From Bacteroidaceae bacterium (lineage in GTDB: Bacteria > Bacteroidota > Bacteroidia > Bacteroidales > Bacteroidaceae): a DNA stretch of 64,000 nt. Position numbers and translations under genes: made by a program. Positions 8,076 through 15,698 of the stretch are shown one piece after another. Within the stretch, counting starts at the first letter, position 1. Each line of letters starts with the position of its first letter. The notes beneath the pieces were generated by a model that saw only the letters and a program-made list of their open reading frames with translations, did no database searches and was not told the origin of the DNA. The DNA is taken from NCBI GenBank assembly GCA_024398635.1, contig JAKSIV010000012.1, forward strand, positions 1-64,000, given 5' to 3'.

Positions 8076-9095
8076 ATGAAAAGAGCGGTATTATCACTAA
8101 TTGCACTGTTACTAATCAGTCCGGTCTGTGTAATGGCCCAGAATACAGATTGGGACAAGGTACTTGACCGGTATGAGGACATATGCGGGCAGTGCATTAC
8201 ACTCAGAGACAGGATTGTGTCAGGCAATCCGGTCTCTGACAAGGCTGTCACGTCATTGCTTCAGGAACTGGGGCAACTGCGCAGCACGCTCCAGAATGCG
8301 TCCGGCTCCATGACCGATGAGCAGAGGATACGGTTTGCAGCCATCCGCGACAGTTATTCGGGAACTGCCATTGTCCAGGGCCCCATCAATCAGGAACAGA
8401 CACTCCCCACCAAGTCACAAGCCAGCAAGCCCCATTCAGAGCCTTCCACTGACACGAATCCAATCCGTGTACCGGATCTTTCAGGATTAGCTATTGCACA
8501 CCCCACCAAATCTGAGCCACAGGTCATGGTTCCTTTAAGAATCGAAGCCCACGACCAACTGCTCAATAACCAATCTTTGGTACAACAACCAATAAGCACA
8601 GAGTGCAAGAGCAATCAGCTTGATATTGAGGCATATATCATAGCAGGATACAACAGGAGTCCGGTGTTTGGAGGAATGATTACGGTTGGTCGTAAGTCAT
8701 TCAGGTCAGGGTACATTTCGGTGCTCACGAACGGTTCAGTCAAAAGTGCCGATTATTCCTGCCTAAGTAACGGCAACATTCAGGGAGGTGGCGTATTCTG
8801 GGGAGACGGCAGTGTGGCTGACAACGCATTATTCATAACCGGTGGATTATCCGTATGGAACAGCCGTACCGGAAATATATCAGCCTATCTGGGAGCCGGT
8901 TATGGCATCAACGAGCGTCTGTGGCGTGACATCAGCGGCAAATGGGCCATCGTATCGGACCTGTCCGGTCGTGGAATAGTATTTCAGGCTGCCGCAGCAT
9001 TCCGTTTCAATCATGTTGCTCTATCCCCCAGCCTTATCTACATGCCATCCACCAACTATCTCCTCCCATCCATCGGCCTGGGATACTCATTCTGA
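8076..9095 (+). CDS. Secreted, probable outer-membrane barrel-like protein
   Basis: 339 residues. Residues 1-22 (ending VCVMA, cleavage before QNTDW) form a signal peptide. Residues about 25-100 are helical. A Pro/Ser/Thr-rich linker follows to about 185. The last 150 residues alternate hydrophobic and polar positions in strands rich in Gly and Tyr (YIIAGYNRSPVFGGMITVG, LSVWNSRTGNISAYLGAGYG) and end in Phe (IGLGYSF), the terminal residue typical of outer-membrane barrel proteins. It is divergent from the membrane Ser/Thr kinase, with which it may share regulation. No family is recognised; it could be an envelope partner of the kinase. Confidence 0.75.
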   Translation: MKRAVLSLIALLLISPVCVMAQNTDWDKVLDRYEDICGQCITLRDRIVSGNPVSDKAVTSLLQELGQLRSTLQNASGSMTDEQRIRFAAIRDSYSGTAIVQGPINQEQTLPTKSQASKPHSEPSTDTNPIRVPDLSGLAIAHPTKSEPQVMVPLRIEAHDQLLNNQSLVQQPISTECKSNQLDIEAYIIAGYNRSPVFGGMITVGRKSFRSGYISVLTNGSVKSADYSCLSNGNIQGGGVFWGDGSVADNALFITGGLSVWNSRTGNISAYLGAGYGINERLWRDISGKWAIVSDLSGRGIVFQAAAAFRFNHVALSPSLIYMPSTNYLLPSIGLGYSF

Positions 9096-9139
9096 CTACC
9101 AATTGGTCATTATTATTGCACTGATAATAAAAACAATGT

Positions 9140-9259
9140 ATGGGACAGTTATCCCATTATGTTACGGGCCGAAGCGTGCCCACTCGTAAGACCGTGCAAA
9201 AGATGGAGAATGCAATCCACGCTTTTGCTGATGACCTCAAATCAGTGCAGTTCATCTAA
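9140..9259 (+). CDS. Possible small ORF, 39 residues
   Basis: ATG at 9140 to TAA at 9257-9259 encodes 39 residues with a protein-like composition, including TGRSVPTRKTVQKMENAIHA and ending SVQFI. The codon choice resembles that of neighbouring genes. No strong ribosome site is seen. It stops 5 bases before a palindromic element and is convergent with panB. It may be a real small protein or the surviving tail of a decayed gene. No family is recognised. Confidence 0.35.
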   Translation: MGQLSHYVTGRSVPTRKTVQKMENAIHAFADDLKSVQFI

Positions 9260-9264
9260 AAAAG

Positions 9265-9295
9265 AGTACCAAAGGGGTCAGGCCCCAATGGTACT
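9265..9295. repeat. Palindromic element copy 2
   Basis: Arms AGTACCA and TGGTACT perfectly pair, with an inner GGGG/CCCC core around a five-base loop (TCAGG). ATTTTT follows. It is paired with copy 3, 11 bases away, in the panB/small-ORF convergent gap. Confidence 0.75.
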
Positions 9296-9306
9296 ATTTT
9301 TCAAAA

Positions 9307-9345
9307 ATGATACAAAAGGGGCCTGCCCCCATTGGTATCATTTTA
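9307..9345. repeat. Palindromic element copy 3, carrying the panB stop codon
   Basis: ATGATAC and GTATCAT arms enclose a GGGG/CCCC core (loop CCTGC). The element continues into TTTTA, and the last three bases are the complement of the panB TAA stop (9343-9345). The loop is nearly complementary to that of copy 2. Together the two could form two hairpins or one larger one. Confidence 0.78.
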
Positions 9346-10161
9346 GTACTGCTCCTTCTCGTTGGGGAAGTCGCTGTTCTTGACATCCTCCACGTAGTGA
9401 CCTACCGCGCTGGTGATGGTCTCGTAGAGGTTGGCGTAACGACGCAGGAACCGGGGGCTGAAATCGTTGTTCATGCCCAGCATATCTGCGCATACAAGCA
9501 CCTGACCGTCCACTCCGCCGCCGGCACCTATGCCGATGATGGGGACCGATACCTCCTTGGCTACGCGCTCAGCCAGAGCGGCCGGAATCTTTTCAAGTAC
9601 GATTGAGAAGCAGCCCACCTCCTCCAGCTTATGGGCATCGGATATGAGTTTCTCGGCCTCGGCCTCCTCTTTGGCGCGTACGGCGTATGTTCCGAACTTA
9701 TTGATTGACTGGGGTGTCAGGCCCAGATGTCCCATGACGGGAATACCTATTTCTATCAAGTGACGCACCTGAGGCAGTATCTCTTCGCCTCCCTCCAGTT
9801 TAAGGGCATCGGCATGAGAAACCTTCATTATCTTGATTGCGTTGGTTACAGCCTCGGAGTCATTGATCTGATATGTTCCGAACGGCATATCCACAACCAC
9901 GAGGGCGCGCTGAACGCCGCGTACCACTGACTTGGCGTGATAAATCATCTGATCCAGAGTGATAGGAAGTGTGGTCTGGTTGCCGGCCATCACGTTCGAT
10001 GCCGAATCACCCACCAGAATAACGTCAATGCCGGCGCTGTCGACCATCTTGGCCATTGTGTAGTCATAGGCTGTGAGCATTGCAATCTTCTCGCCACACT
10101 GTTTCATCTCTCTGAGACGCTGTGTGGTAACCTTACGTTTGTCTTCAGTAATGTATCCCAT
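9343..10161 (-). CDS. panB: 3-methyl-2-oxobutanoate hydroxymethyltransferase
   Basis: 272 residues, the usual length. It transfers a hydroxymethyl group from 5,10-methylene-tetrahydrofolate to alpha-ketoisovalerate to give ketopantoate, the first committed step of pantothenate and coenzyme A synthesis, in the cytoplasm. Family marks: [20 protein letters not shown], metal-binding [22 protein letters not shown], the KLEGG segment, [10 protein letters not shown], the catalytic-Glu region [10 protein letters not shown], and [14 protein letters not shown] (Asp/Gln-type substrate loop). It stands alone, with no panC or panD neighbour. A TAACTTTG box lies at 10206-10213 on the minus strand. The stop codon is within a palindromic element. 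Confidence 0.97.
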   Translation of the reverse strand: MGYITEDKRKVTTQRLREMKQCGEKIAMLTAYDYTMAKMVDSAGIDVILVGDSASNVMAGNQTTLPITLDQMIYHAKSVVRGVQRALVVVDMPFGTYQINDSEAVTNAIKIMKVSHADALKLEGGEEILPQVRHLIEIGIPVMGHLGLTPQSINKFGTYAVRAKEEAEAEKLISDAHKLEEVGCFSIVLEKIPAALAERVAKEVSVPIIGIGAGGGVDGQVLVCADMLGMNNDFSPRFLRRYANLYETITSAVGHYVEDVKNSDFPNEKEQY

Positions 10162-10205
10162 TTTTGAAAGTTTTTTACGCCATGAGCGTATATAAATTAG
10201 GACCG

Positions 10206-10213
10206 CAAAGTTA
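10206..10213 (-). promoter_or_regulatory. -7 box for panB
   Basis: On the minus strand this reads TAACTTTG (TAnnTTTG). The predicted start near 10199 leaves a leader of about 38 bases before the panB ATG at 10161. Confidence 0.5.
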
Positions 10214-10236
10214 GCACTATTATCAAGAGTTATTAC

Positions 10237-10244
10237 TAAATTTG
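10237..10244 (+). promoter_or_regulatory. -7 box for the addA-like gene
   Basis: TAAATTTG fits TAnnTTTG, 16 bases before the ATG at 10261. With the panB box it makes a divergent promoter region of about 100 bases. Confidence 0.5.
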
Positions 10245-10260
10245 AATAGTTTAAACTCCC

Positions 10261-13200
10261 ATGGGTAACAATTCACACCTGACTGTGTACAAGGCATCGG
10301 CCGGATCGGGCAAGACGTTCCGGCTTGCGGTGCAGTATATCACCATGCTGGTCAAGCAGCCTGAGGACTACCGTCATATCCTTGCCGTGACCTTTACAAA
10401 CAAGGCTACGGCCGAGATGAAACAGCGTATCCTGTCGCAGTTGTACGGCATCGGGCATAACCTGAGAGGGTCCGATGGCTATTACAGCGAGGTTAAGAAA
10501 GCCGTCACGCTGAATGAGCAGACCATACGCCACAACGCCCTGCTTGCGCTTGACATGATACTGCAGGATTACGGCCGATTCCGTGTGGAGACCATTGACA
10601 GCTTCTTCCAGACCGTGCTGCGCAGCCTGGCCCGTGAACTCCACATAGGCGCCAACCTGACCCTTGAACTTGATACCGAGCTGGTCATTGACGAGGCTGT
10701 GAATGCCTTCCTGGCCGGCATTGAGCAAGACTCAAAGGATAAGCGCAACGTCATGGAATTTGTTGAGAACAACATTGAGAATGACAAGAGCTGGTCTATA
10801 GACGGCACACTCAAAAAGTTCTCAAAGGAACTGTTCCGCGAGATATTCATGGAGAGGGGTGATGAGTTGCGCCAAATACTCTCCCAGCCCGATGCCGTGG
10901 CCGATTACAAACGCAATCTGACATCGGCCCGCGACAAAGTCCTGCCTGGCATCGTTGAGAAAGTCAAGGCTACCGGTCAGAAAATGCTGGATGCCATTTC
11001 ATCGGCAGGTTCAACGGTTGAGGATCTGAACAGATACGTCAAACCGCTGGTAAACAAGATTGCCGACGGCACTTTTGTAGATGCAGACCTGAGCAAGGGC
11101 AAAACCCTGGGCAATTGTCTGGAAAACCCCGACAAGTTCTATGACAAGGGAAAACTTGACAAATTACCTTATCTGTCAAATCTTGCCAGAGAATCCCTCT
11201 CGCCCCTTCTTGCCAAGGCCAAGGAGCTTTACGACGAGTATAACTACAACCGCAACTCATATAACGCCGCCCTGCAATACATCCATGAGCTGAGCCTGCT
11301 GCTTGGAATACGCGCCGAGATAGACCGTCAGAGCCAGGAGCAGGGCCGATTCATACTGGCCGATACGCCCCAGCTGCTGAGCCGTCTGTCCGGCAGCGAC
11401 ACATCATTCGTATATGAAAAGACCGGCAGTTTCATAGAGCACCTTATGATAGATGAGTTCCAGGATACCTCACGCCTTCAGTGGGGTAACCTGCGCCTTC
11501 TGCTCTGGGAGTGTCTGGCCATAGGCAAGGACTGCCTTGTGGTGGGCGATGTCAAGCAATCCATCTACCGCTGGCGTAACAGCGACTGGGATATCCTCAA
11601 CTCCAGGATGGAAAAAGAACTGACAGTCTACCATCCGCAGATTATCCCCATGGAGCATAATTTCCGCAGTCACCAGAACGTGATAGACTTCAACAACGCC
11701 CTGTTTCCCAAGGCTGTGGAAATGATGCAGATGCACTACAACGGTCAGACCGGCGCCACCTACCCCGCCATTGAGACCGCCTACAAAGATGTAAAACAGG
11801 TCAGTTCCAAAGCCGACGGCCAAGGTTATGTCTTTGTACAGGCCAATTCCGATGATACTATATTCCAACAGATTGAGCAGCAGCTTGACAAACTGACCAC
11901 CGCCGGAGTGCAGCAGACCGATATCGCTATCCTGTGCCGATATGGCAATCAGATAACAGATATAGCCGAGTGGTTTGCAGCAAACCGCCCGGAATACCGG
12001 ATGATATCAAGCGAAGCGTTCCAGCTGGGTTCATCGGCATCGGTCCGCATTCTAATAAACGCCCTGCGCTGGCTCACGGACAGCTCTGACAACGTGGCCC
12101 TGGCTCAGATTGTATGGGAACGCGAGTGCAACATAGCCAAATCCGGATTATCGTTTGACCGCTTTATGGCCCAGGGGTTTGAGAACGCCCTGCCGCCGGC
12201 TTTCCGCAACGGGCAGGATTCGCTGCAAAATCTGCCCCTCTACGAACTTACCGAGAAACTCTACTCCATCCTGGAGTTGGACCGCATACCCGGACAGGAC
12301 CAGTACGTAATGACCCTGTTCGATACCATCTGCCAATGGCTGAGCCGCAACCCCGGTGAGCCATCGGCTTTTCTCAAGGATTGGGATGACAAACTCTTCA
12401 AGACCCCTATCCCGGCAACCGATGCCAACGGCATACGCCTGCTCACCATACACAAGTCAAAGGGTCTGGAGTTCCATACCGTAATTGTACCCTACTGCAA
12501 CTGGGACGTCATAGACACCCGCCACAACGAGCGCATCTGGACCAACCCCATAACCGACCCCTTCAAAGGCATGCCTCTGCTGCCCATAGGATTCAGCGGC
12601 AAGCTTGCAAACTCCGTATTCAACGATGAATACAAGCAGGAGGCCGGTCTGCAGACAGTTGATAATCTCAACCTTCTGTACGTCGCTCTGACCAGAGCCA
12701 TAAGTAACCTGATAGTTCTGAGCCCGAAAGGCCGGGGAACCACCATGTCCGATGTATTGGTTTACGCCATATCGGCCGCTTTCAGTTGCCAGCCCGATGA
12801 ACAGGACATCTACACCTATGAGAACGGACAGATCATGCCGCATACGGAGAAACAGGATAAGTCATCGGACAACCCGTTTGAACTCCAGCCCACTCCCCAG
12901 GCGCTGACAATGCGCTCCTACCCCATAAACGCCAGGTTCCGCCAATCGGGCGAATCCACCCGTTTTGTCCATTCCACCGATGATTCCGATGACCGCCAGG
13001 AGGAGTACATCCAGACCGGCAAGCTGCTTCACAACCTCTTTGCCACCATCCGTACGGAGGCCGATATAGACGCGGCCGTTGACAAGATGCTCAGCGACGG
13101 TCTGATAGAATCCCGCTCCAAGGCTGAGAGCCTCAAGCATCAGATATGTGACCATATCGACAAATCCGGCGTGCACGACTGGTTCAACGGCAATTATTCA

Positions 13201-13440
13201 CTGTACAACGAAGCCTCTATCATCTATCGTGACGGAGGTACTCTCCAAGCCCGCCGTCCTGACCGCGTGATGATAAAGCCCGACGGCAGTGCGGTAATCG
13301 TGGATTTCAAGTTCGGCCGCGAGCGCGAGGAGTACCTCCACCAGGTCCGCGAGTACATGGACCTTCTGCGCAAAATGGGTTACCCCAGCATAGAAGGCCA
13401 CATCTGGTACGTCTACAACAATAAAATCCAAACAGTATGA
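10261..13440 (+). CDS. addA: AddA/RecB-like UvrD-type helicase-nuclease
   Basis: 1059 residues. UvrD/Rep helicase motifs in order: Walker A ASAGSGKT (about 12-19), [22 protein letters not shown], Walker B region [11 protein letters not shown] (about 400), [32 protein letters not shown]. The C-terminus has a RecB-type PD-(D/E)XK nuclease: [12 protein letters not shown] then VIVDFKFG and a basic/acidic helix with QVREYMDLL. Such enzymes, with an AddB partner, resect double-strand breaks and prepare ends for RecA. The likely AddB partner lies at 24204-27089, about 10.8 kb away instead of adjacent. The stop overlaps the start of the GH16 gene (ATGA). Confidence 0.88.
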   Translation: MGNNSHLTVYKASAGSGKTFRLAVQYITMLVKQPEDYRHILAVTFTNKATAEMKQRILSQLYGIGHNLRGSDGYYSEVKKAVTLNEQTIRHNALLALDMILQDYGRFRVETIDSFFQTVLRSLARELHIGANLTLELDTELVIDEAVNAFLAGIEQDSKDKRNVMEFVENNIENDKSWSIDGTLKKFSKELFREIFMERGDELRQILSQPDAVADYKRNLTSARDKVLPGIVEKVKATGQKMLDAISSAGSTVEDLNRYVKPLVNKIADGTFVDADLSKGKTLGNCLENPDKFYDKGKLDKLPYLSNLARESLSPLLAKAKELYDEYNYNRNSYNAALQYIHELSLLLGIRAEIDRQSQEQGRFILADTPQLLSRLSGSDTSFVYEKTGSFIEHLMIDEFQDTSRLQWGNLRLLLWECLAIGKDCLVVGDVKQSIYRWRNSDWDILNSRMEKELTVYHPQIIPMEHNFRSHQNVIDFNNALFPKAVEMMQMHYNGQTGATYPAIETAYKDVKQVSSKADGQGYVFVQANSDDTIFQQIEQQLDKLTTAGVQQTDIAILCRYGNQITDIAEWFAANRPEYRMISSEAFQLGSSASVRILINALRWLTDSSDNVALAQIVWERECNIAKSGLSFDRFMAQGFENALPPAFRNGQDSLQNLPLYELTEKLYSILELDRIPGQDQYVMTLFDTICQWLSRNPGEPSAFLKDWDDKLFKTPIPATDANGIRLLTIHKSKGLEFHTVIVPYCNWDVIDTRHNERIWTNPITDPFKGMPLLPIGFSGKLANSVFNDEYKQEAGLQTVDNLNLLYVALTRAISNLIVLSPKGRGTTMSDVLVYAISAAFSCQPDEQDIYTYENGQIMPHTEKQDKSSDNPFELQPTPQALTMRSYPINARFRQSGESTRFVHSTDDSDDRQEEYIQTGKLLHNLFATIRTEADIDAAVDKMLSDGLIESRSKAESLKHQICDHIDKSGVHDWFNGNYSLYNEASIIYRDGGTLQARRPDRVMIKPDGSAVIVDFKFGREREEYLHQVREYMDLLRKMGYPSIEGHIWYVYNNKIQTV

Positions 13441-14270
13441 GAAGGATCCTTTTATTAGCAGCCATAGCATGCCTGCCGCTTGCTGCAGCACAAGGCAAAC
13501 GCGCAAAGAATTACGTACCCAAAGGCTACCAGCTTGTTTGGCAGGACGAATTCAACGAGGGAACCGAGCCCGATGCCGCCAAGTGGACCCACGTGTTAAT
13601 GCGCCAGGGCATGGTCAACCACGAGCTCCAGAACTACGTAAACCACGTCACTCCCGCAGGCACCCCCGTAACCCAGGTCAAGGACGGAACCCTGCGAATA
13701 AACTGCTTCAAAGAGGACGGCAAGATCTATTCCGGACGCCTGAACGGAAACGCACGCACCGGCTGGCAGAACGGCTACTTTGAGGCCCGCATCAAACTCC
13801 CCAAAGGCAAAGGCACCTGGCCCGCCTTCTGGATGATGCCCGCCGCCAACCGCATGCCTAACAACGGCTGGCCCCGCTGCGGCGAGATAGACATAATGGA
13901 AGAGGTTGGATTCACCCCCAACGAGGTCTCATCATCCATCCACACCCAAGCCTACAACCACACCAACAAGACCCACAAGACCCAAGCCGTTACCATCAAG
14001 AAAGCCGAGGGCGATTTCCACATCTACTCCCTCCTATGGACCGATGACGAAATCATAACCTACGTCGACGGCAAGGAACTGCTCCACCTGGAGAAATCCG
14101 TTCTTGGCAACACCCACGAAGAGTGGCCCTTCCACTACCCCTTCCACATCATCCTGAACCTGGCCTGGGGAGGAGACTGGGGCGGCCAGGAAGGCGTCGA
14201 TGAATCCGCCCTCCCCGTCACCATGGAGGTGGACTATGTCCGCGTCTACCAGCTGCCTGCCGATAATTAG
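13437..14270 (+). CDS. Secreted GH16 beta-glucanase (laminarinase/lichenase-like)
   Basis: 277 residues with a signal peptide ([19 protein letters not shown]). The rest is one GH16 domain: YQLVWQDEFNEG near residue 31, TGWQNGYFEARIKLP and WPAFWMMPA, then the catalytic motif G-E150-I-D152-I-M-E155, with the two Glu as nucleophile and acid/base and Asp152 between. The C-terminus ends MEVDYVRVYQLP as in bacterial beta-1,3(4)-glucanases. It would hydrolyse beta-1,3 or mixed-linkage glucans such as laminarin or cereal beta-glucan; the exact linkage cannot be read. It is translationally coupled to the addA-like gene, an unusual partner. No SusC/SusD genes are nearby, so it is not part of a standard polysaccharide locus. 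Confidence 0.92.
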   Translation: MRRILLLAAIACLPLAAAQGKRAKNYVPKGYQLVWQDEFNEGTEPDAAKWTHVLMRQGMVNHELQNYVNHVTPAGTPVTQVKDGTLRINCFKEDGKIYSGRLNGNARTGWQNGYFEARIKLPKGKGTWPAFWMMPAANRMPNNGWPRCGEIDIMEEVGFTPNEVSSSIHTQAYNHTNKTHKTQAVTIKKAEGDFHIYSLLWTDDEIITYVDGKELLHLEKSVLGNTHEEWPFHYPFHIILNLAWGGDWGGQEGVDESALPVTMEVDYVRVYQLPADN

Positions 14271-14281
14271 TATTCATGAAT

Positions 14282-14308
14282 AATTGTGCCATTTAGACTG
14301 GCACAATT
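14282..14308. repeat. Perfect hairpin after the GH16 gene
   Basis: Ten-base arms AATTGTGCCA and TGGCACAATT around a seven-base loop, 11 bases after the GH16 stop. It is placed like a terminator but lacks a T-run, so it may instead stabilise the mRNA end or be a binding site. Confidence 0.5.
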
Positions 14309-14324
14309 GTGATTGCTCTATTAC

Positions 14325-14364
14325 TTAAACCTAAACCCCTCGAATTCGATGGGTTTAGGTTTAA
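14325..14364. repeat. Second long hairpin after the GH16 gene
   Basis: Fourteen-base perfect arms TTAAACCTAAACCC and GGGTTTAGGTTTAA around a 12-base loop that contains the palindrome TCGAATTCGA. A short TTTAA follows. It could be a terminator or the boundary of the acquired island that begins here. Confidence 0.55.
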
Positions 14365-14410
14365 TTTCACGAGTCCCTTTAAACCTGAAGAACAAAAATG
14401 AATCGATGAA

Positions 14411-14565
14411 AAAGTAACGGAGTAACCGAAAAAAGTAACCAAGTTCCATTGAAAAGTAACCAAGTAAAAATAAAAGTGTCAGACCTCAATAAAAAAGTAA
14501 CAGAGCTATACGAAAAAAGTAACAGAGCTCGGCAAGAAAGTAACATAGCTCATGCCCAAAGTAGA
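14411..14565. repeat. Array of eight ~21-bp repeats with AAAGTAAC core
   Basis: The core AAAGTAAC starts at 14411, 14432, 14453, 14494, 14516 and 14537; a variant AAAGTGTC starts at 14473 and AAAGTAGA at 14558. Spacings are 21, 21, 20, 21, 22, 21 and 21 bases. After the core most units continue as nnAGnT, best seen as CAGAGCT or CCAAGT. The stretch has frequent stops in the frames checked, so it is not coding. The phasing of two helical turns suggests stacked protein-binding sites upstream of the phosphoesterase and restriction genes. Between the array and the next gene (14566-14650) the plus strand is T/C-rich; nothing else is seen there. Confidence 0.7.
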
Positions 14566-14654
14566 TGAACACAACACCATTTTTAACCTATCTTTTTTCT
14601 TTGTTTTTCTCTTAGATTTCAATCATTTTTCTTCTTTTTATCGACTAAAATTAC

Positions 14655-14662
14655 TATCTTTA
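14655..14662 (+). promoter_or_regulatory. Putative promoter box for the phosphoesterase gene
   Basis: TATCTTTA, close to TAnnTTTG, within ACTATCTTTACAA. The same 13-mer occurs before the restriction gene at 15626-15638, and GAGAGA follows shortly after in both places. Start near 14667 would give a leader of about 105 bases. Confidence 0.45.
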
Positions 14663-14772
14663 CAATTGTAGAGAGAAGATATAGTATATACCTCATTTCT
14701 CAATTTAAGCTTAGCCAGTGAAAATAGCACAAGTGTATTATAAATCAATAACTGTTTGCATAACAATAGCTT

Positions 14773-15585
14773 ATGAAAGATCCTATTCCAAAAACTCAAA
14801 TTGAGTTCAAAAACGCTCAAAGTATTGTTGTATCTGGTGACATCCACGGTGATTTCACCCAATTAGTTTACAAGTGTTGCGTTCAATATGAAATGAAGGA
14901 CACCTTGATAATTGTGGCCGGAGATTGCGGTTTCGGATTTGAACGCCCCGGTCATTACGAAAACCTATACAGACGTTGTAGTGGTCGGCTTACAAAAAAC
15001 AACAACTGGATAGTATTTGTTCGGGGAAATCATGATAATCCAGCATACTTCAACATTGCACCAATCAAACATCCCCGATGGATGACCGTTCCTGACTACT
15101 CAATACTGAAAGCGTGCGGCCATACCATTCTTTGCGTAGGCGGTGCCATCTCAATTGACAGGACATACCGAATGAGTAGCAGATACTACCACGAGTATCA
15201 ACAACCTGATTCAATGGAGCCAAATGTATATTGGATAAACGAGCCTCCAAAATATGACCATGAATATTTGGAAATAATTGATAAGCAATGTGCTATTGAC
15301 ATAGTAATAACACACACTGCTCCTTCTTTCTGCGAAAGGACTTCACACATAGGGTTATCCAATTGGGCCGAAAGAGACAAAACTCTGCTGGATGACGTTA
15401 AGCAAGAACGTACAGTCATGGATAATCTATTAGGATATCTATATTCTAGAAATCATCCCCTATCTTATTGGTACTACGGTCACTTCCATCAAAGTTGGTT
15501 CAGTGAAATAGACGGAGTGAAGTTCAATTTGCTAGATTGCATGGAACTCAGGGAAATACCACCAAGAGATTATTTAAACTGTTGA
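14773..15585 (+). CDS. Calcineurin-like metallophosphoesterase
   Basis: 270 residues with all five metallophosphoesterase blocks: GDIHGD (22-27), GD-CGFG (50-55), GNHDN (85-89), ITHTAP (179-184) and YGHFH (about 245-249). These bind two metals at a phosphoesterase active site. No signal peptide, so it is cytoplasmic. The substrate cannot be read; family members cleave phosphoproteins, nucleotides such as cAMP or Ap4A, or nucleic acids. The gene is AT-rich and lies immediately before the restriction-modification genes, sharing a promoter-like 13-mer with them. That hints at a role within the same accessory island, but it may be a passenger. ATG at 14773 is the first start before the GDIHGD block. 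Confidence 0.88.
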   Translation: MKDPIPKTQIEFKNAQSIVVSGDIHGDFTQLVYKCCVQYEMKDTLIIVAGDCGFGFERPGHYENLYRRCSGRLTKNNNWIVFVRGNHDNPAYFNIAPIKHPRWMTVPDYSILKACGHTILCVGGAISIDRTYRMSSRYYHEYQQPDSMEPNVYWINEPPKYDHEYLEIIDKQCAIDIVITHTAPSFCERTSHIGLSNWAERDKTLLDDVKQERTVMDNLLGYLYSRNHPLSYWYYGHFHQSWFSEIDGVKFNLLDCMELREIPPRDYLNC

Positions 15586-15627
15586 TAAAAAGATTCTTAT
15601 TACCACGATTTTTAGAATTAAAGATAC

Positions 15628-15635
15628 TATCTTTA
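15628..15635 (+). promoter_or_regulatory. Putative promoter box for the restriction-modification genes
   Basis: TATCTTTA in ACTATCTTTACAA (15626-15638), repeated from upstream of the phosphoesterase gene (14653-14665). The gap between the two genes is 113 bases, so the restriction genes probably have their own start here. Confidence 0.45.
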
Positions 15636-15698
15636 CAAATGGAGAGATAGCGGCTACGCAAAACATTGATATCCATATGAATATGTAATAGTATATCA

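Noticed and set aside
9159..9383. 74-codon frame across the palindromic elements
   Set aside because: It reads through both repeats and into panB antisense; the shorter frame at 9140-9259 has better coding character.
14411..14565. Repeat array read as a CRISPR
   Set aside because: The unit is only about 21 bases with no unique spacers between repeats, and no cas gene is present.
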